Below, one piece after another: positions 42,019-53,700 of a stretch of DNA of 64,000 nt; positions within the stretch are counted from its first letter, which is position 1, and each line of letters opens with the position of its first letter. The stretch lies in NCBI GenBank assembly GCA_030386875.1, contig CM059572.1, forward strand, positions 41,828,232 to 41,892,231, in the 5' to 3' direction. The notes under the pieces are model-generated. The model was not told where the DNA came from and did no database searches. It worked only from the letters and a program-made list of their open reading frames with translations. A program made the position numbers and the translations under genes. The DNA is from Morinoia aosen. Its lineage: Eukaryota > Arthropoda > Malacostraca > Amphipoda > Talitridae.

Positions 42019-42492
42019 CACATCTGACGCAATATCTTTACGCTAAGTCACGTTGAGAAACAAAACAAAATACTGAATGAAAGCATGCTACATCACAATT
42101 CCCACGCATAACTACGTAACTTAATAACACTGCACTGTCACTTATTAATACTCACTGACACGACGAAAAGGAACACGATAATTTTCTAACACATTTAAAC
42201 TCACGAGAATTTGCTGTAACACTGCCAAAGTAGGACGCCAAAGTAAGAGTGGCTGTTTGAAAGAAGAGACGCGCAACTGCGCAGTGTTGCCACCAGAGGG
42301 CTTCTCTCTCGAAAAATGTCAAGTGTTATTTTTATTATTTCATGCATTTACACAAAAACTTCAATGATTACGAATTAGAAGTAGAAAATACTTAATAATA
42401 AATTAGAGTAATATTTTTAATGCTACTAATTAATTTATTTAAGTATGAATAGCAAATTTCTAATTTTTACGCTTATGTAGCGGTATGCTACA
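42019..42492 (-). repeat. Gypsy-1 5' LTR, last piece
   Basis: Matches ~25077-25550 of the other LTR, ending gctaca. The host-side duplication aatc follows at 42493-42496. Confidence 0.94.
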
Positions 42493-43148
42493 AATCTATC
42501 ATTTACGGTGTAGGGATTGTCAGTGGTGGAATTTTTTTTCCTTGATGTCTCTCCTGGAACATCTCATCCAGCGTTTTCGACTCTTGCAGAACCTCAACGA
42601 CATCACCAAACGCCACCACAACTCACTCCCTGGGCCTGAGAGATCTCATTTACAATCTATTCCCTTTGCAATTCATATGGGTTATTTTTGAAGCTAGTAA
42701 GCCTAAGATTTCACTCCCAGGCTAGCTAAACTACCTGCTTCGACTACGATAACTATCTTGTCCAGCTTGGGATTAATAAAGCTGATACCTTGAATTGACA
42801 CCACCAACGTCACGGGTTTTTCAAAGGCTTATGCTACTAGTTAGTCTAAATTGGGCTTATTTAAATTCCACAAAACACACACTCATTCATATCCTGCCGA
42901 CAACATCGCTCGCCGAACTTCACCATCGACCACAGGACCTCGCCGGCACGGAGTGCCCACCTAGACAAGCTCTTCCAGTCAAGCTCAATAGCCAGTCCTC
43001 CCTGGCGTTCCTCCAATATATACCGAGCTGAGTCCTGTTTTGTCGTCATTATCCCTTTCTTTTAATTTCACGAACACTGTCGAGCAATGATTACGTTAGG
43101 ACGGTAACAACTATATCTTGGCTTAAATCTTACCACGTCCAACGTAAC
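42493..43148 (+). repeat. Gypsy-2 3' LTR, right part
   Basis: Resumes the LTR cut at 23424. Segments such as attgtcagtggtgga, gatgtctctcctggaa, tgcccacctagacaagctct and gagctgagtcc match the reverse complement of the gypsy-1 LTR (around 24090, 23640 and 23545). The end near 43148 (acgtaaca) is approximate. Confidence 0.78.
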
Positions 43149-43294
43149 ACATATCACCTTGTACGTTTGATTTTCAAATGCCTTATAACTGACGCCATGA
43201 CGTTTTCCCCCGGTCAAGACCGGTACCCATTTCAGACACCTGGGTAGAGTGACCGGGGTATTTTGCTTGGCATTTTTTCTCTATACCCAACAGG
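43146..43294 (-). mobile_element. SINE copy 2, truncated (no tRNA head)
   Basis: Reverse complement of the body of the SINE at 22141-22419: ctgttgggtatagagaaa, ctctacccaggtgtctg, ggtaccggtcttgaccgggg and aaggtgatatg. The tRNA-like 5' third is missing. It lies flush with the end of the gypsy-2 LTR. Confidence 0.8.
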
Positions 43295-45082
43295 CTCTAA
43301 TTTTATTATTCAACGTTTCCTTCCAAAAATCTTCCGTATAGTTATTTTAAAAGTTGTTGTTGTGGTCCCAAAAGAGAGGTCCCGAAATATTCAAAATTAT
43401 TTGCATCTTCTATGTGCATGTACTCTAAATGCCTAAATATCTTGTTTATTTTGTCAGTTCCTTTATTGGTGTTTACTTAAACCCCACGTCTTTCTCCATC
43501 TTTTTTACGTTCATCTTATGAACTATATGCCTATTTATTTTTCCAATATTGTTCAAATAGGTGGTAAATATATTAACGCTTATGACTTTTCGTCGATGCC
43601 TATTCCTAGCGGACTTTCCTCTAGGTGCTGCAAATTTGAACTCCATCTTTGTAAGTGGGAAAATTAGGGAAAGATGGCGCCTTAGTCGTTGTCCTGTTCA
43701 CGTGTGTGATAATATCGCGTCGAATAAAATTGTTTGTGATTAAGTAAATAATTTCATCTGTCATTTACGTTTTTAGAGTGGAATTATTCAGTTGGTCGAG
43801 TGATAAAGATACGTATGGAATAAATTAATCAGTAGAAGAGGCTAAATTTGTTTATTTCGTGTTGTGGTAATTTTTGGGTTACAATGCTTATTAGTAGAGA
43901 CGTAAAACTTTTCGTCATTATTCGAGATATAGAATTAAATACATTCTGCGTAACTTATTATTTTTAATGGTATTATAATATATTTTGAAGGCGTAATGTG
44001 GTTAGAATTTTTTTAAACATACAGATTCAAGCATCGATTTATTTAGTATTCAGCAGATCGTCTGAGTCAGTTTCTAGTTATCAGCGTTGCTTGTGTGTGT
44101 TGTCAAGGTGATGTAATTTTTATTTATAACAATATTACCAGTTGTAGTAATATTACGTTGTTGGTTTCAACGACTGAAAGAAAATTGTCTTTAACTTGAA
44201 AACATTTCCAGTAAATGCAGCATTAGTAGGAAATGCTGTAAGTCTAGAGGTGGGACCTGCTCAGTTTTATTTCAAGATAAAACTGTCAAAGGTTTTAGTG
44301 GATTTATAACTTTACGTTTCATACTTCCACAAAAGTGAATGCTGTTTTACTGCAGAGGTTGAAGAAATGATCTATAATGCGCAAATGGGTAAATGTTGAA
44401 GATTATCTGGGAATCGATTATCCACTTTTTGAATGCTAAACATAGTAAATTAGATTGAAATAAACAAGTTTTCTTCCATGCACTTTTTGTTGTAAATGAT
44501 TATTTTAAATTAAAGCAGTAGGTTTAGTTTCGTGTTTGAGGACGAATGCGCTCAAATAAACAGCTACTTATTCATTTTCAAATTTTTGTTGCTTGAATCA
44601 TAGTAATAACATTGACATAAACTACTTTTCTTCAATACACTTTTTTTTGTCAAATGAATATTTTACAAGTTAGCGTGGTAGGTTTAGTTTCGTCTCTGAC
44701 AACGAGAAAACCGGAGGCAAGACGCAATTGCAGCATTGCCATTTGCCGGGCCAAATGAATTACTTCCTGCTTCAAACGCTTGAGTTGCGGTAATTGATTC
44801 ACCGCTTTAGCTCATAAATTACTTATTTATGACGGAAAGTGCACAGAAGAAAACTTGCTTATTTTGATCTTATTAACTATGTTAACCCTTTTTGTACGAT
44901 AATTCAAATAGTTTGAGTAAAAACTTCTGGGGGAAAAAGTTGTCATTACCCTGAATTGTCAGTAAAATTCTCCTTGTGTGGGTGCTCTTAGCTTAAGTGC
45001 CTACTCTTTATTTGAACTTTAAATTTTTTTGAATCTTTGAAGCTCTATCCTTGGCGACAGAAATTTTTGATGTTGATAATTA
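43295..45082. other. Intergenic or 5' flanking/first-intron sequence of the Nup98 gene
   Basis: AT-rich, no coding exon recognised. Possible features are a strong donor-like gtaagt at 43651 and a YY1-like aagatggcgcc at 43671-43681. A non-coding first exon and promoter of the Nup98 gene may lie here, but I cannot place the transcription start. The small ORF at 43561-43743 is unsupported. Confidence 0.4.
44461..44705. repeat. Diverged tandem duplication (~160-bp period)
   Basis: 44461-44545 and 44619-44705 share tttcttc-atgcactttttgtt/atacactttttttt, a short spacer and gtaggtttagtttcgt. Moderately diverged. Confidence 0.65.
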
Positions 45083-45090
45083 GGTTTTTG

Positions 45091-45294
45091 GGTCAATATT
45101 TATTTTAGGTGCGGCACGGAAATTAAAGATGTCATTGCTTAGAATCACTAAAAGAGCACATTTAATAACCTTTTACGCATACGCATCAGCGAGCAGAATG
45201 TCATTCTTGTAAAAGGTTATTAAATGTGTTCCTTTATTGATTATTTGCCCCCAAATTATTAATTTCCGTGCCGCACCTAAAATAAATATTGACC
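45091..45294. mobile_element. Foldback MITE, short member (204 bp)
   Basis: Terminal inverted repeats of about 35 bp start ggtcaatatttattttagg and end with the complement at 45294; the interior is also palindromic (aaccttttac / gtaaaaggtt around a short loop). The flanking 8-bp duplication ggtttttg is at 45083-45090 and 45295-45302. No transposase. Eight-base duplications fit hAT, P or Merlin-like transposases; the terminal sequence does not decide between them. Confidence 0.9.
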
Positions 45295-45302
45295 GGTTTT
45301 TG

Positions 45303-46405
45303 TATTTACGAAGAAATTATTTATAAGTTCTTGCCCGAATTTATCATAAATAACAAAATTCAGCAAACTTGCTCAAGTTAAATGGAAAGGGTATTGAATG
45401 TGTTGCTTGGACCCTGTAGCATGAACTTGCGCGTGCCTATGCTACAGGGCCCTATGATAATTACAGGGTCCTATGGTAACCTATGGTAATTTACTCGTAC
45501 AAGCTTCCGGAATTGTTTAAAAACTTGCTTAATGAATGTTTGTAATTTTCCTAATTTTGTTATTTACTTCATAAATATTTTCTCACTAGTTAAATTACTT
45601 TAAAACTAGGTTAGATGCCCTAAACTGGAAGCACTAGCCAACTTGGCACAGGAGTAGCCATCAGTACCAAAAGGGTCAAGGCACCTGAAAATCAAAGATC
45701 AATTCCTGGAAAATCCTCAACATTAACCCACAAATGCAATAAAAGTACAGATTTTAATTTAGGAGATCCTTAATTGGTGTGAAGTTTTATCAAATAATTT
45801 GTACCTAATTTGAGTTTTTCTTAGCAATGAATTGCGAAATTGAGGAAACCATTTCTTTTATAGTTGATAATATTGCAGTACAGAGCAGTATTCTATGCAA
45901 CTTTCAGCTTTAGTATATAGCCCATACTTGCTATACTAATTTGATAAAATAATTGTCACAACCTACTTCAGATGAAAAAGTTTGAATATGAGTATTTTAA
46001 TGATAAGAAATATATAGCAGACAATTGCAAATATTTATAAGTTGTGGAAATATGTAAATATGTTTCTTGAGTAAATTTTCATGCTTGTTTTTTATTTCAA
46101 ATTTGGTTAAAAAATTTATTGTAAACTAGTCCTCCAAGGAAAATCAATGATTAGTGCAATTGACATCTTGTAGTATAAAAGAATATTTAAGATCATGTCA
46201 TTGTTCAACTCAGGAATCAGGATATCTTTCAATTTTATCAATTAGTTTGGTGCAGAAATGTATTCATGATAATTTTTCATAATGTTTGTAAATGTTATTA
46301 GGTTGGCTCCTACAATTTGATCCTAGGATTCCCTCAAGGAATTGTTCATATATTGTGTATGGTTTTGTCCTACTTAAATTCTGAGACTACATTGATTCAC
46401 CAGCC
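45303..46405. other. Unannotated upstream/intronic sequence
   Basis: No exon seen. It contains an imperfect inverted repeat at 45412-45449 (ccctgtagcat / atgctacaggg). Confidence 0.4.
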
Positions 46406-46413
46406 CTTTTTAG

Positions 46414-47052
46414 GGTCAACGTGTATTTTAGGTGCTGCACGGAAATTGAAAATTTTGTTACGAATAATCAGTAGAGGAACACATTTAAAAACATTTTATA
46501 AGAATGACATTCTGCTCGCTGATGCGTTGTTATGGAATTATTCAACTTTGAAGTTGGCTTTTGCAGCAAGCGTGCCAAGTGACATTTAACTAATAATGGA
46601 AGCTAACGGAAGCTTTTCTTATTACAAACGTAAAGAGGTTGGGTTGTGAGGGGTAGCCACAGTTCTTCTAGTGAAAATTATAAATAAAGGTTTCTAGTGA
46701 CGTCCGTTTATATCATCTCCAATGACGGCCACCCGGTACCCAAGATGGCGGCCGCCGTCTTTGAGCCGATGTAAACGGACGTCACTAGAAACCTTTATTT
46801 ATAATTTTCACTAGAAGAACTGTGGCTACCCCTCACAACCCAACCTCTTTACGTTTGTAGTAGGGGGTTAGCTTCAGTTATTACTAAATTCTGCTTGGCG
46901 CGCGTAAGCCAACTTCAAAGTTGAATACTTCAAAAATAACGCATCAGCGAGCAGAATGGCATTCGTGTAAAACGTTTTTAAATGTATTCCTTTAATGATT
47001 ATTCGTAACAAAATTTTTAATTACCGACCTACACCTAAAATACATATTGACC
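46414..47052. mobile_element. Large foldback element (639 bp), same family as the 45091 MITE
   Basis: Outer arms of ~170 bp (46414 onward and up to 47052) match each other and the 45091-45294 MITE, including cgcatcagcgagcagaatg on the right arm (its near-complement on the left). Inside lies a second, nearly perfect ~105-bp inverted repeat (about 46624-46733 and 46748-46858), sharing aaacgtaaagaggttgggt, ggggtagccacag and gtttctagtgacgtccgtt. A short GC-rich loop contains ggcggccgcc. The flanks ctttttag (46406-46413) and cttttttag (47053-47061) are a duplication differing by one T. Non-coding. Confidence 0.88.
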
Positions 47053-47061
47053 CTTTTTTAG

Positions 47062-47538
47062 AGCTGGCAATTGAGATAACATAATTTTGATGTCATTGTA
47101 TGGTTGTTTGAAGTTAGTTCATGTAATTCAATTTGATGGATACTGGGATTTAGAAAAAACAATGATTTTAAGCAAGTCTAATGTTTAAATTTTGCCAGAA
47201 TCACTGATGATTAACAAGCCATATAAGGTATTGTAGTCCCTTTTTTCAAATATTTCATAGTACAATCACTGGTCAATAAACTTTTTTCTATGTGCAATCA
47301 CATCTTAGGAATATTTTTTACATTAATAAATGTCACAACGATACAGATATTTGAAATAAATCTCTCAGTATTTCAAGAAGTTGTGATAATAATGCAAGTG
47401 AAGGATCTCTGTGGAAAATATTTTATAAAATAAGGAAGATATATTTATATTCAACATCATTGGCTTTCAGCTTCTGAAAAGTATTTCTATCCATAGTTTA
47501 TTGAAAAGATAGTTAAATAATTATAATTTTCTTTGCAG
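47062..47538. other. Intron sequence ending in the first recognised acceptor of the Nup98 gene
   Basis: AT-rich; ends ttttctttgcag at 47538, a good 3' splice site. The 44 bases 47539-47582 would be 5' UTR. This implies an upstream non-coding exon. Confidence 0.65.
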
Positions 47539-47582
47539 AATCTTGTTTTTATTGGCATTTTGTAGTGAGATAGAAACTAACA

Positions 47583-47711
47583 ATGTTTGGGGCAGCTCGC
47601 CCAGCATTCAGTGGAACCTCCAACTTTAGTGGGTTTGGTTCCACTAACCAGCAGTCCACAGGTTTTGGCACTGGAGGTTCTGCTTTTGGACGAGCACCGT
47701 TTGGAACGCAG
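47583..47711 (+). CDS. Nup98-96: Nup98 coding exon 1 (aa 1-43)
   Basis: Starts MFGAARPAF, close to the usual Nup98 N-terminus MF...F, with FG dipeptides at once. The donor is cag|gttagt. The ATG has AACA before it and is the first in the exon (exon begins 47539). Confidence 0.93.
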
Positions 47712-50700
47712 GTTAGTTGCAAGAAATGTTTCATTTATGTGTACTCTACATACAGAAGGTTCTCGGCTTACAAACGGGTTCCAATCTCACAGACCTTCGT
47801 AAATAGACTTATACGTAAGTCAGAACATCGGCTTCTGCAACACAGAAATATGCTGTAAACCTACAAAACTTTTGCCTACTAATAAGAACATGGATATAAG
47901 CCTGTTTATGCGCCACATCACGACGTATTCAGCTGTGCGATAAAAACTATTAGTTTGTACAGTTCGTAGCTACGAACGGATTGCTCTAAAGCAGAATGTG
48001 AATTAATACGGGTTATGGGTGCTGGTTTATGATAACTAGTAGCCATAAATCAGCATGTAAATAGAAGCTTGGCCTCTGCAGGTACACCATGAAGAATCCA
48101 GTTTAGTTGCCAGGAGTGTTTTAGCTATACTACATATATGAGCATGTAAAAGAAAGTTTATGTTCAGAGAAACGCTATTCAAAATGCAAGCAATTCGCAA
48201 AAAATTTAGCGATTCTGTATTCACCAGTTGGTAAGAATTTGAGTGTAGGTAGTTGCAGACTTAGGTGTGCATTTGGTTCTGATCGATAGGTTGTAAGATG
48301 GTTTAAAGCTCACAATTTCAGATTTCAATGATGTAAAGTATTTCTTGAACTATTAAAAACATATGCATTAAAGCTGATTAGTTCATGTTTTTAAATTAAC
48401 TTTTAACATTTTCCTTGGTTGTTTTTTTTTGTGGCTTTTCATTTATCTATATTTTTTCATAATTTTTCAGTCAACTGGCACAGGCTTTGGGATTGCCTCA
48501 ACAAGCACACCTTTTGGAGGCACTACCAACACAGGATCATCATTGTTTGGAACAGCAGGTGAGGCTTTGAATCATTTTGTTCATTTTCATATAAGCTTCA
48601 AGTTTGACCTCAAAAATGAAATTATTTCTTGGTATTGTTGTTTCTTATTCATGAGTTATAATTGATGTTTTGCTTTCACTTTTTGATTTTAGCTAGGAGC
48701 TTTAAAATTGCTTTAGAAGGTATTATTTTATGTGGAAATTAGTGTACGTCATTACTCCAGCTATTGACTTTGATGGATTTTTTGCATCACTCAAGATCAC
48801 CATGGAATTTTTAATGCAAATTGTTTGCCAAGTAATACCTGAAATGACCCAGTATTCATCTCTGAAGTATTAGGGTAACTGCTAAAAGTTCACCTACTTC
48901 AAGTATACGTGAATAAAAGGCATCATGCTTTTCTTATTGGACATGTCTTACATAATGATGAGACATCTTCAAATATCACTATTTTCAAGTTCTATTTTGT
49001 TGGTGATACTTTGTGAACATATGTATATCCAAGTATAAGATTATACTTCCAGTGCCCTCTTACCTCTGTCTTTCATCTACCTGTATATTGAAATTTAGAG
49101 ATCCAAGTTTTTGTAGCCATAGATTGATTTTGTAAAATGTTACGTAACCTTTTCTTGTGCAAAGGACAAACAGGAAACACAGGGAACACTGGGCTGTTTG
49201 GCAGCCAAGTTCCAGGAGCCTTTTCTACCAACAAACCGACAGGCTTCACTACAGCTACCAGTAACACTGGCACCAGTCTTTTTGGCACTCAAAACACTGC
49301 TGGGACTGCTTCTACTGGTAATTTACTTCTCTTAAATGTCATTAGAGAATCAACATTATGCAGGAAAAAAAAAACAGATTTTGTAACGTTTTTTATATTA
49401 CTGATGAGAAACGCCTAATTGTAGATTGACAACACTATGACATGGCCACATATTGAGATGTGTTAAAGCAAGTGTGATTGTATTGGCAAAATTTTTTGAC
49501 TTTATATTAGTGTTGTTGTTTTTCTCTTACATTTACTGTGGTGCCCATGTGTGATTGGTGTCTGATGGCATCAAACTTCAATAACAAACTGAGAATTGGC
49601 CACTTGTTCGGTCTATGCTGTCATATTCTATTTTGTTGTGTTAATCTTGTGCCTGTAAAGGCTTAAATATTGATTAATGAGTGATTAATGACTTAATGAG
49701 TGTTGAAAAATTATTCAAGTAGATTGAAGTGCATTAAAATTTTGTGACTTAATGAGAGTTATTTCTTTCCTACATTTGCTGTGGTACCTGTGTCTGATGG
49801 CATTGAACTTGAGTAACAAACTGAGAATTTACCAGTTATTTTGTTTGTGCTGTCATTTTCTATTTTGTTTTGTTTATGTTGTAGCCATAAAGGCTTGCAT
49901 TTTTCTTAGTAACTGAATTAATACATATTTTGTGTGAAGCAAAAAATATAGTCCTTTATTTTTAATGAACGATAGTGATATGAATAATATGTAGACTAAT
50001 TGATTCATTTTGTGTGGATAGGGTTGTTTGGGAGCAGCACAACCAGCTCCAGCAATGCATTCGGGATGCAAAACAAACCATTTGGGTTTGCCACTCCCAC
50101 GTCCAACACCACGGGAGGAGGGCTCTTCAACACCAGCAGCACAGGAGGACTCTTTGGAGCCAATACTGGTAAAGTTCATTTGCATATCCACCTCTGTTTT
50201 TATTGATACAATAAAGCCTCTGGTGGTGTCCTGTTTTGGTGCCAATACTGGTAAAGTTCATTTGCATATCTACCTCAGTTTTTATTGATACAGTAAAGCC
50301 TTTGGTGGTGTTGTTCTTTTTTAGAGCCAATTCTGATGAATTCATTTGCTTCTCTACTTTGGTTTTCAAGATGTATTATAGGCACCAGTGGTATTCTTCT
50401 TTTTTGGAACCAAGACTAGTAAAGTTTCATTGGCATCTCTGCTCGAGTTTTTGATTTTATATTAAAGCAGTTCTTCACGCAGTGAAATTCTAGTTTAATA
50501 GGTCTTGTAACATTAGTCTTCAGTGTAATCTGTACAATACAATTTTGTTGTAATGGGTGAATCGTGATTTTGATAAAATTCTTTGTTTCAAGGTGATTTT
50601 CATTCTATAACTCTGTACTTGTTTAATTTAGTATGCATAAGATTTTTCGTGTTAACATTTTAGTTGTCTTTGCAGTTGACAATCTGATACTTAATTTTCA

Positions 50701-53700
50701 ATTTAAATTTGAAATGTATCAAAAATAAGTATAGTTTGTATAGATCAACATATGGGTGACATATATTTGGATTTTAATGAGTCTCACTGTCTATGTCAAA
50801 AGAATGCAGCAATGGTGGTTTAACCTGTATTAAAATGGATCATTTGAGCAGGCACAAGCAATGTTGTGGGCACAACGGTGAAGTACCAGCCAGTGACTGG
50901 CTCGGACACCATGACACGCAATGGTGCCACAACTAACATCCAGACTCGCATTGAAGTCATCACCTGCATGAAGGTAGGAGTAGGAGCCTGCAGACTGTGC
51001 GTTGGTGCGCTGCTCAGTGTCTACTGTATTTCCTGGGATTATGGTGATAAGAATACACTGCGGTTAATGCTTACTTGAGTATTCTGATGTTCTGCATTTT
51101 GGGGTAAAAGCACTGAAAAATTAGAGGTTACTGTCCTGAATTTCTTATACTGAACTACCTACTGTAATTTGCATGTCGTTCTGTCTGATAAATTAGCTTT
51201 ATTTTGCAAGGAATTTTTTTAATTGGGTTTATTTGGTTGGAAAGTCACTTCGTCTCTGAGGCAAATTATTATTAGCTCTTAATTTGGTTGATCTAACAAG
51301 TTGTCATTTTTGAAGGCATTTATTGCCAGAGTTGCTCTGTCAGCTGGTAAACAATGTCCAACTCTATATTAAGAAATGATGTTAAAAACTGGGGGCTTCA
51401 AGGGGTAATAAATAGTGATAAAGGTTAACAAAATTTGGGCAGAGTTTTTCCCATTACAGAATTTTCAATTGTAAAAGTTTATTACTGGAATTGATGGAAA
51501 CGGCTATGAACCAGAAAATTTGGTGCACTTTTGTTTGAGCAAGGCTTATACTAGACCTGAATTGTAGAGTCTGGGTGATGGAAGACAATTCAAGGACAAC
51601 TAATGAGCCGAGTTGTGGCTGTTGACATGTGTGCAGTAATAGCGTGTGGGGGATGATGTGTTTCAGGTTCATGCATGGGTTTAAAAATTCGGACGAGAGA
51701 GACTTCAGGATATGACTAATTCTAGAGATTACATTTCTGAACAATTCTCGTTGTTGTAGCCGTTACTGCTAGCAGTTGAAGTTCTTTTAATCACCCTCAA
51801 ACAACTTGCACTGTGTGCTATTTTTGTTACAGCTATGCAAGTTGTTCCTCAATCCTGAATTTGTTGAGGTGTTGAAGTACCAAAAGGGCTTTCTCCACTT
51901 TTTGTTTTCTGTTCAATTGCATGCATTCGGCTTTTCGTATGTTAAGTGTCAATTATTGAAATTTAAATTTCTTTCATTGTCGCAGGAATATGAAAGCAAA
52001 TCCTTGGAAGAGCTGCGAGTGGAGGATTACCTAGCTAATCGCAAGGGCCCTGGTCAAGGTGGTGGCCTGATGACAGGTGCCTTTGGTCAGAACACAGGCA
52101 CTACTGGAGGGCTCTTTGGCGCCACCAACTCCAACACAGGAGGTCTCTTCGGGCAAAAACCTGCCGAAAATAAACCACTTTTCGGCGCCACCAACACTGG
52201 TTAGTATATCGGTCTATGTTATCATGCCTAGGTGCCTTGAAGAAACTTTTAAATAATATCCCATATTTTGGTCTATGTAGCATGAAATTGGGTAGACTGT
52301 TAAGTGGACTGTTTAAAAATGTTTTTGAGTTTGTGCTTGCGGGCCAATCCTTGGCTATCATTCAACCTATATGTGTAATTATCAACTTCCTCTTACAGAA
52401 GTGAAACAATTTCTTCGTCAATGCCTTCCAGAATTGAGATTGGGACTAGTTGTATTTTGTGTCACTAATAAATGGTTGTAAAATTGCTAAGCTGAGATGT
52501 TAAAGAACTTTTTGTTCAATTGGACTCATTAATTTTACTTCATTTAGCTCACTCTATACATTAGTTGCTGATAACCTCTGAATTTTGTACAACATATTCA
52601 TCCAGGGTTTGACTATAAATCTAATCACCTGTCAGGTTTTGCGGCTGCAAGCAGCAGCGGCGGAGGCTTGTTTGGTTCGACCAGCACCGCAGCGCCGGCA
52701 TTCGGGCAGGCCGCGGGCACCAGCTCGTCCACGGGTGGCTTCTCTTTTGGTCAGAACACTCAGCAGAACAAGCCTGGTACGTACTCACATGGTCCGTGCT
52801 TGCTCGGTTTGCACTGTTAGCCCCACTTCCTCCTGCTGTCCTTTACGCAGACCATGTTACTGTTGTTTTTCATGCTCATTTATTGATTTTCTAGTTACTT
52901 TTTGTTTGGGTTTTACTATACCAGGTCATAATCGTTGTCATTTTTTAATCAAAAAGTTTAATTAAATTTGTTTTATGTTTAGATGAGAGCCTAGTTGTCA
53001 GTTGGGTTGTAGGTATTTTTTTTCCACACGTTATAAAATCTAAATTTGTGTCTGGAAAATTTAGTCAAATATTCATTTCATCATAGTACCTATCTGATTT
53101 TTTGTTTCTTAATTTTAGATTATTAATAACAAAAATTAGGAATTATTTTCTGTTGTACATTTCAAAATTAGTATAGTATGTTTTTGTTATACCAGCAGGT
53201 GGCTTCTCGTTCATGGCGAACAACAATGCAACAAGTGGCGGAGGGCTGTTTGGGCAGCAGCAGCAGCAGCCGACCAACACGGGCTTTGGAGCCACCAATA
53301 CCGGCTTTTCTTTTGGTCAAAACCCAACGTCTCAGCAGGTTCGCCTGACCATGATAGTGTTATTCCTATATAATACGCGTAGTCCTTGAAATTAAAATTT
53401 CCAGTTTAACTGAGAGATAGTTTGAAATTACCACAATGCCCTTTTTTTGTGAATGAATTGTACTGAAACTAAAATTATCGCCACTGCAATGAAAGTAACA
53501 CATCCTGATCTTTTATAACTTGGCTTTGGTGTTGTGACAGAGCGGCGGGCTGTTCAACCAGGCAAAACCCGCGTTTGGCGCCACCACCTCCACCGCAGGC
53601 GGGCTGTTCGGCAGCAAGCCGGCCACCAGCCTCGCGTTCGGCGGTCTGGGCACTCAGGGCTTCGGCACCACCTCCACCGCCTCCCCGTTCGGCACCAGCA

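Larger units (their letters stand above)
23425..42492 (-). mobile_element. Gypsy-1: Ty3/gypsy (CsRn1-like) element carrying two nested insertions
   Basis: The left LTR is 23425-25550. The internal region, 25551-30476, has gag, protease and pol on the minus strand. The right LTR is 30477-42492, split by copia (31566-36083) and by a non-coding LTR element (36657-42018). The flanks are aatc at 23421-23424 and 42493-42496, a 4-bp target duplication. The target is the gypsy-2 LTR. LTR copies differ at only a handful of positions, so this insertion is young. Gag has the CHCC-type zinc motif and pol lacks a chromodomain, both pointing to the CsRn1 group; that assignment is inference. Confidence 0.93.

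Noticed and set aside
43671..43681. YY1-like aagatggcg motifs (43671, 46743, 22968) as a regulatory network
   Set aside because: A seven-base core is expected several times in 64 kb on both strands by chance; position alone does not support function.
43560..43743. First coding exon of the Nup98 gene or an independent 60-codon gene
   Set aside because: No FG content or homology. Coding clearly begins at 47583; at most this area holds a promoter or non-coding exon.
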